Source: an uncultured Oscillospiraceae bacterium (lineage in GTDB: Bacteria; Bacillota; Clostridia; Oscillospirales; Ruminococcaceae). From it: a stretch of DNA of 8,115 nt. The stretch lies in the NCBI GenBank assembly GCA_902489475.1, contig CABUAH010000070.1, positions 1 to 8,115 on the forward strand, given 5' to 3'. The notes under the pieces were generated by a model that was given only the letters and a program-made list of their open reading frames with translations, searched no databases and was not told where the DNA came from. The translations under genes were made by a program, and so were the position numbers. This document shows positions 6,781 to 8,115 of the stretch, in pieces; the first letter of the stretch is position 1, and the number at the start of each line of letters is the position of its first letter.

Positions 6781-7839
6781 ATGACGATAAATGAGCTTGT
6801 AATGGAAGCGAGGTCAAAGGGTGCAAGCGATTTGCATATATCTTCTTCAATTCCTACGACATGGAGAATTCACGGAACGCTGTATGATTGTGGGCATACG
6901 ATAACGAGCAATGCTGCAAAAGAGATGATTTTATCTCTTTTAGACGATGATCAGCTTGCATCGTTTGAAGCAGGGGAAGATCTTGACTTTGCATTTGAAA
7001 CCCCGGATTTTTGCAGGCAGAGGGTAAATGTTTTTCGCTTTAAGGGAAAGCTTGCGGCGACGATTCGTCTTTTGAACGATAAGATTCCAACACTCAGCGA
7101 GCTTAATCTGCCTGATGTTTTAACAAAGCTTGCCGATGAGCCTAGGGGATTGATACTTGTTACAGGTCCGACGGGAAGCGGTAAATCTACAACGCTTGCA
7201 GCTATGATAGACCATATAAATCATACAAGACCGGAGCATATTCTCACGATTGAGGATCCTATTGAGTATGTTTACGAGCTTGATAAAGCAACCATTCACC
7301 AAAGAGAGGTCGGTTCTGATGTTAAGAGCTTTGCCGGTGCGTTAAGGTCGGCGCTTCGTGAAGACCCGGATATTATTTTGGTAGGAGAGATGCGTGACTA
7401 CGAAACTATTTCTGCTGCGATTACTGCTGCTGAAACAGGACATCTTGTAATGAGCACGCTTCATACAATAGGTGCTGCACAGACGATCGATAGAATTATA
7501 GACTCTTGTCCGCCTGAAAAGCAAAATCAGATTAGAACACAGCTCTCAAGCGTATTAAAGGGAGTTATAACACAATCTCTCATCCCAACGCTCGGCGGTA
7601 AGGGAAGAATTGCGGCAACGGAAATTTTGATAGGAACAGATGCTGCTTGTAATCTCATAAGAGAAAACAAATGCCATCAGATGCAAACCATAATGCAGTC
7701 GGGGGCTTCTCTTGGAATGCATACCCTTAATTCCGACTTATCACGTCTTGTAGCAGAGGGCATGATTTCAAAGGAAAACGCTATTGCTGTATCTCCTGAC
7801 AAGAGCGATTTGATGGAATATTTGGGATATAATAATTGA
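6781..7839 (+). CDS. pilT: Type IV pilus retraction ATPase PilT
   Basis: PilT powers pilus retraction and so twitching, adhesion tension or DNA uptake. At 352 aa it matches the compact PilT family: a PAS-like N-domain with ASDLHIS (15-21), then the RecA-like core. Visible motifs are Walker A GPTGSGKST (129-137), Asp box TIEDPIEY (156-163), Walker B LREDPDIILVGEMRD (192-206) and His box GHLVMSTLHT (220-229). The C-terminal retraction signature, AIRNLIRE in well-studied PilT, appears here as AACNLIRE (288-295). There is no tetracysteine zinc site, which separates it from PilB. ATG 6781 has only a weak purine stretch upstream (AAAGTGAG, 6765-6772), so its translation may lean on that of pilB. 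The TGA stop (7837-7839) falls inside the left end of the AT-rich repeat region. It is the last pil gene visible. Confidence 0.96.
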   Translation: MTINELVMEARSKGASDLHISSSIPTTWRIHGTLYDCGHTITSNAAKEMILSLLDDDQLASFEAGEDLDFAFETPDFCRQRVNVFRFKGKLAATIRLLNDKIPTLSELNLPDVLTKLADEPRGLILVTGPTGSGKSTTLAAMIDHINHTRPEHILTIEDPIEYVYELDKATIHQREVGSDVKSFAGALRSALREDPDIILVGEMRDYETISAAITAAETGHLVMSTLHTIGAAQTIDRIIDSCPPEKQNQIRTQLSSVLKGVITQSLIPTLGGKGRIAATEILIGTDAACNLIRENKCHQMQTIMQSGASLGMHTLNSDLSRLVAEGMISKENAIAVSPDKSDLMEYLGYNN

Positions 7840-7858
7840 TAATTGACAATGGAGAATT

Positions 7859-7893
7859 TAATTCGTAATTCGTAATTCATAATGCGTAATGCG
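7859..7893 (+). repeat. Five tandem heptads (TAATTCG/TAATGCG)
   Basis: The units are TAATTCG at 7859 and 7866, TAATTCA at 7873, and TAATGCG at 7880 and 7887, in perfect 7-bp phase, followed by a broken unit TAATTAATTCGG. Variation is confined to the last three positions. A 7-bp period does not match helical spacing, so an operator array is unlikely. Slipped-strand expansion could change the copy number between strains. Confidence 0.75.
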
Positions 7894-7934
7894 TAATTAA
7901 TTCGGAAATCGGAATTAGAAATTCAAAATCTTAT

Positions 7935-7965
7935 AATAATTCGCAATGCATAAAGCGGAATTATT
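7935..7965. other. AT-rich hairpin downstream of pilT
   Basis: AATAATTCGC (7935-7944) pairs with GCGGAATTATT (7955-7965) with one bulged base and a 10-nt loop. It lacks a GC-rich stem and a clear T-run, so it is at best a weak terminator for the pil operon. It may equally be part of the surrounding repeat element. No better terminator is seen between pilT and the next promoter. Confidence 0.4.
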
Positions 7966-8004
7966 TAATTGACAATTGATAACGGGAAATTACCTCGACA
8001 TAAT

Positions 8005-8033
8005 TTGACAAAAAATAACTTTAATGATAAGAT
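8005..8033 (+). promoter_or_regulatory. Sigma-A type promoter for the short gene at the right edge
   Basis: A perfect -35 TTGACA (8005-8010) is followed by a 17-nt spacer and TAAGAT (8028-8033), four of six matches to TATAAT including the key first, second and last bases. Transcription would start near 8040, giving a leader of about 53 nt. The next gene thus appears to be transcribed independently of the pil operon. Confidence 0.7.
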
Positions 8034-8047
8034 AGTTGCAAGGGTGT

Positions 8048-8084
8048 CCTGCGTTAAGGTAGGCGGTTTCTCCCGCAAGGGAGG
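8048..8084 (+). promoter_or_regulatory. Structured leader with Shine-Dalgarno hidden in a GCAA-capped hairpin
   Basis: Two hairpins lie side by side. The first is CCTGC (8048-8052) with GTAGG (8059-8063), including one G-U pair. The second is CTCCC (8070-8074), a GCAA tetraloop (8075-8078) and GGGAG (8079-8083), with a further possible U-G pair (8069/8084). The Shine-Dalgarno GGAGGTGAT (8080-8088), an excellent match to the 16S 3' end, starts within the second stem. Ribosome access would therefore depend on opening a hairpin with a stable GNRA-type loop. Sequestered ribosome binding sites of this kind are common in type I toxin mRNAs. Confidence 0.65.
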
Positions 8085-8092
8085 TGATAACT

Positions 8093-8115
8093 ATGGTTAC
8101 ATATGACATATTGTT
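8093..8115 (+). CDS. Start of a short ORF, probable holin-like/type I toxin peptide (partial)
   Basis: ATG at 8093 opens a frame reading MVTYDIL that runs off the window end. It sits 4 nt after the GGAGGTGAT ribosome binding site, and has its own promoter and a structured leader. Many Clostridia carry tiny membrane peptides annotated as putative holin-like toxins that begin MVTYE/D-x-LF, are about 30-40 aa long, and have a similar leader with hairpin. From memory this N-terminus and leader fit that group. Only seven complete codons are visible, so the membrane helix and any antisense antitoxin RNA cannot be seen. It could instead be the beginning of an ordinary protein. Confidence 0.5.

Larger units (their letters stand above)
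7834..7982. repeat. AT-rich intergenic repeat region, possibly a degenerate MITE-like element
   Basis: The gap after pilT holds no gene and consists of iterated words such as AATTGATAA, AATTGACAAT, TAATTCG and CGGAA. The left end reads AATTGATAATTGACAAT (7834-7850). The right end carries the same two words in swapped order: AATTGACAAT (7967-7976) then AATTGATAA (7974-7982). Because these words are nearly self-complementary, the ends also pair imperfectly. Similar AT-rich repeats recur between genes in several bacterial groups, but no transposase, clean terminal repeat or target duplication is visible. It may be a small non-autonomous element or just low-complexity spacer DNA. Confidence 0.5.

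Noticed and set aside
69..7839. Type II secretion or competence (com) operon
   Set aside because: A dedicated PilT, separate PilM, PilN and PilO, and several minor pilins fit a type IV pilus better. No secretin or ComEA/ComEC-like genes are seen.
7843..7848. TTGACA as a promoter -35 box (also at 7969-7974)
   Set aside because: Neither has a reasonable -10 box at 16-18 nt. They are parts of the repeated AATTGACAAT word.
7859..7905. CRISPR-like array
   Set aside because: The units are 7 bp with no spacers, so this is a simple tandem repeat.

Overview
The window carries a nearly complete type IV pilus (T4P) assembly operon, all on the + strand. An AT-rich repeat-bearing spacer follows it, and the start of an unrelated very short gene lies at the right edge. 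The organism is most likely a Gram-positive anaerobe of the Clostridia, perhaps Oscillospirales/Ruminococcaceae-like. Supporting signs are the AT-leaning sequence, strong GGAGG-type ribosome binding sites, a TTG start, T4P genes without a secretin (pilQ) or pilP in the visible run, and a terminal leader plus N-terminus (MVTYDIL) resembling small holin-like toxins common in Clostridia. No marker gene fixes the taxon, so this is inference.

Layout: 1-68 is a short AT-rich leader with two overlapping TATAAT boxes. Then come pilC (69-1268, platform protein), an 82-nt gap with mutually exclusive hairpins, pilM (1351-2229, degenerate actin-like protein), pilN (2269-2880), pilO (2880-3569, overlapping pilN by one base), a PilX/GspK-like prepilin without Glu5 (3616-4074), two classical prepilins with Glu5 (4096-4416 and 4460-5053), pilB (5084-6760, extension ATPase) and pilT (6781-7839, retraction ATPase). 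Apart from the pilC-pilM junction, all gaps are under 50 nt, which suggests one operon.

How it works together: PilB and PilT are cytoplasmic hexameric motors that turn the PilC platform to insert or remove pilin subunits. PilM, PilN and PilO form the alignment subcomplex linking the cytoplasm to the outside of the membrane. The three prepilins look like minor subunits that prime or cap the fibre. A major pilin and a prepilin peptidase (PilD) are not in the window; upstream of base 1 is one possible place for them. PilT argues for a retractile pilus rather than a type II secretion or competence-only pseudopilus.

Region 7834-8000 is a low-complexity AT-rich repeat with a run of heptads, probably a degenerate intergenic repeat element. 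At 8005-8033 a good promoter (TTGACA-17-TAAGAT) drives a short structured leader. In it a near-perfect Shine-Dalgarno lies inside a GCAA-capped hairpin in front of an ATG at 8093 (MVTYDIL..., cut by the window end). This resembles the layout of type I toxin genes and is the least expected item here.
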